From assembly GCA_034696485.1 (NCBI GenBank), contig JAQIWT010000735.1, positions 1-15,651 on the forward strand: 15,651 bases of DNA. The letters run 5' to 3'. The notes beneath the pieces were generated by a model. It did not search any database. It had not been told where the DNA came from and saw nothing but the letters and a program-made list of their open reading frames with translations. Position numbers and translations under genes: made by a program. Numbering within the stretch: position 1 is the stretch's first letter; every line of letters starts with the position of its first letter. This DNA comes from Isohypsibius dastychi (Eukaryota > Tardigrada > Eutardigrada > Parachela > Isohypsibiidae). Positions 14,345 to 15,651 of this stretch are shown one piece after another.

Positions 14345-15627
14345 CTAGTCATCATCCACGAAACCATCTTTACTGATTTCCTGATTTTTGATAAAATCAT
14401 TAAATTTGTCATAATCGATCCGGTTGGAAACAAGTACTTCCGGTGGTTTATTAGCTCCTGGAGTTCTACCCTGCGTGGTCTTTCCGGCTTTTCGTTTAGC
14501 GCGTGCCTGTCTAGCGCGATCAATGTCCTCAGACTGCATTTCTTCTTTCTTCTCAGCTCGTTTTTTTAGAAGTGGTCCGTATTTGTGCCGGAGGTTCATT
14601 CCGCGAATTTGGCGTTCGGCTGGATTTGTAACCAACGACTGGAGGAGTTCTTTGCAGACAATGTTGGTTCCTTGTTCAAATTCTTCATCGCCGATCGCGA
14701 AATGGAGATCAGTTGCGGTAAAGAGGCTTTTCTCGGTGGTGAATTTCCATCGAGTTTCCACCATTTCGATCGTGTTGGTCAGAGCGAGAATACCGTGGGT
14801 GATATCTTTCTGATCTTCTTCTGCAAAACATAATTGTATTTTACCTGAAAAGAGTTACTTCCAAAGTAGGGCAGGTACCGCAGTTCGTACAGTACTTCTA
14901 CGATAATCTAGCAAAATAAAATAGGGAAATCTTGTAAGCAAAGAACTGCATAATAAACTGAGCGAACAACGAAAGACTCCACCGGTTTAAACAACTGGAA
15001 AATCAAACCCGGTGAAACAAATCAGTTGCTAAAACATAGTTTTTATCCGAAATCTACATTACAGTATCCATAAATTTACGCTTACCAAGCAATAATTTTC
15101 ATAGGCAGAAAAACACTGAATATCGAAAGCGAAAAAATTACTGGAAAAACCTCAAACCCGAATGATAAAACAATGGAACGACTACGTATTCATAACCCAG
15201 GAGTTTTCGTACAAAAACCTTTTTAATTCCAAATGGATGGACTGGTACAAATTCCCTAACACCGGGTCAAATCGATATGTTATTAAAGCTAAAAATTAAC
15301 AATCAATCAAAAGACAAAAAGATTTAAAAATAACCAAAAATGAGTCTGTCAAGACAAAAATCATGGTACGAAAACCGTCCATGAACACTTCTCAAAATAC
15401 GACTTCAGAATTCAGACACACATCTACAAACAATTATTTCAATGCTGGAATTTCGCCCTTAATAACCGCTGCCTGCATTCAGATTTTCAAGCGACCTGCA
15501 TTTTTCGATGACAAAAATTCAGCAATTTACCTTCAATATCATCGCGTGCAGCAGCCGCAATCGCAACGTTTGTCAAATGCTTCAAACACCGTGCATGTCC
15601 TTTCCGGTCAGTTTCCTCTTCCGCAAC
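14345..15627 (-). CDS. Unidentified protein, C-terminal part (last two exons seen)
   Basis: The last exon is 14820-14345 with stop TAG. It joins in phase 1 to an exon at 15627-15531, bounded by TTGTTTTTCAG^GTT and GAAG^GTAAAT. The joined partial sequence is about 190 aa. The upstream exon reads EETDRKGHARCLKHL and NVAIAAAARDDIE; the last exon has ITHGILALTNTIEM, GTNIVCKELLQSL and NLRHKYGPLLKKRAEKKEE. It then becomes basic (ARQARAKRKAGK, a possible nuclear signal) and ends in acidic FVDDD. The helical first part and charged tail suggest a helical-repeat protein with a disordered end, but I do not recognise the family. The 710-base intron might hide another exon, and the gene continues beyond the window. 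It converges on RAD51C. Confidence 0.65.
14821..15530 (-). other. Probable intron of the unidentified minus-strand gene
   Basis: Donor (15530) and acceptor (TTTTGCAG, 14821) are in matching phase across 710 bases. The stretch is A+T-rich with no convincing exon on either strand, although a GTAAGC donor-like site on the minus strand near 15086 leaves a small extra exon possible. Confidence 0.5.
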
Positions 15628-15651
15628 CTGAAAAACAACCGGACTGGCGGT

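Noticed and set aside
14424-14833. Plus-strand frames rich in Ser and Cys near the right end
   Set aside because: They are antisense to the phase-matched minus-strand exon, which has better coding character and splice signals.

Overview
The window is eukaryotic nuclear DNA, most likely from an invertebrate animal. Genes are split by GT...AG introns with pyrimidine-rich acceptors. The recognisable proteins are a POP4/Rpp29-like RNase P subunit, an MCTP (C2 domains plus two membrane spans) and a RAD51C-like recombinase. No rRNA, tRNA, CRISPR array or bacterial-type operon is visible. I cannot fix the phylum from sequence alone. Gene models come from splice-site phase and remembered family similarity, without database searches.

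Layout. Bases 1-32 are a pure C run, probably a contig-end artefact. A two-exon POP4 gene (546-1287, +) carries an apparent one-base frameshift in an A run. A six-exon MCTP gene follows (2066-10446, +; 816 aa predicted). Its third intron is about 3.1 kb and holds a possible alternative first exon (4573-4692). Its fourth intron holds two head-to-tail non-autonomous Helitron-like elements (7017-7941 and 7942-8221); the first contains a 16-copy minisatellite of about 38 bp. A convergent two-exon gene for a small heptad-repeat coiled-coil protein lies on the minus strand (10852-11437). It is head-to-head with RAD51C (12464-14220, +, six exons, 403 aa) across a region with CCAAT and GC boxes. The 3' end of an unidentified minus-strand gene (14345-15627, partial) converges on RAD51C with only 124 bp between stop codons.

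Most notable point: a 490-bp hAT-type MITE (11972-12461) has inserted exactly at the RAD51C start codon. Its perfect 8-bp target duplication TCATGGAC includes the ATG, so the reading frame kept a start codon. The element now separates that ATG from the ancestral promoter and 5' UTR, leaves the old ATG as a 46-codon uORF, and supplies two in-frame upstream ATGs that could add a transposon-derived N-terminal extension.

The genes do not form one pathway. POP4 acts in RNase P/MRP RNA processing, MCTP in Ca2+-linked membrane or ER function, and RAD51C in homologous recombination. The interest lies in transposon impact on gene structure (Helitron pair, hAT at a start codon), an MCTP that appears to lack its first C2 domain, and possible alternative promoters.
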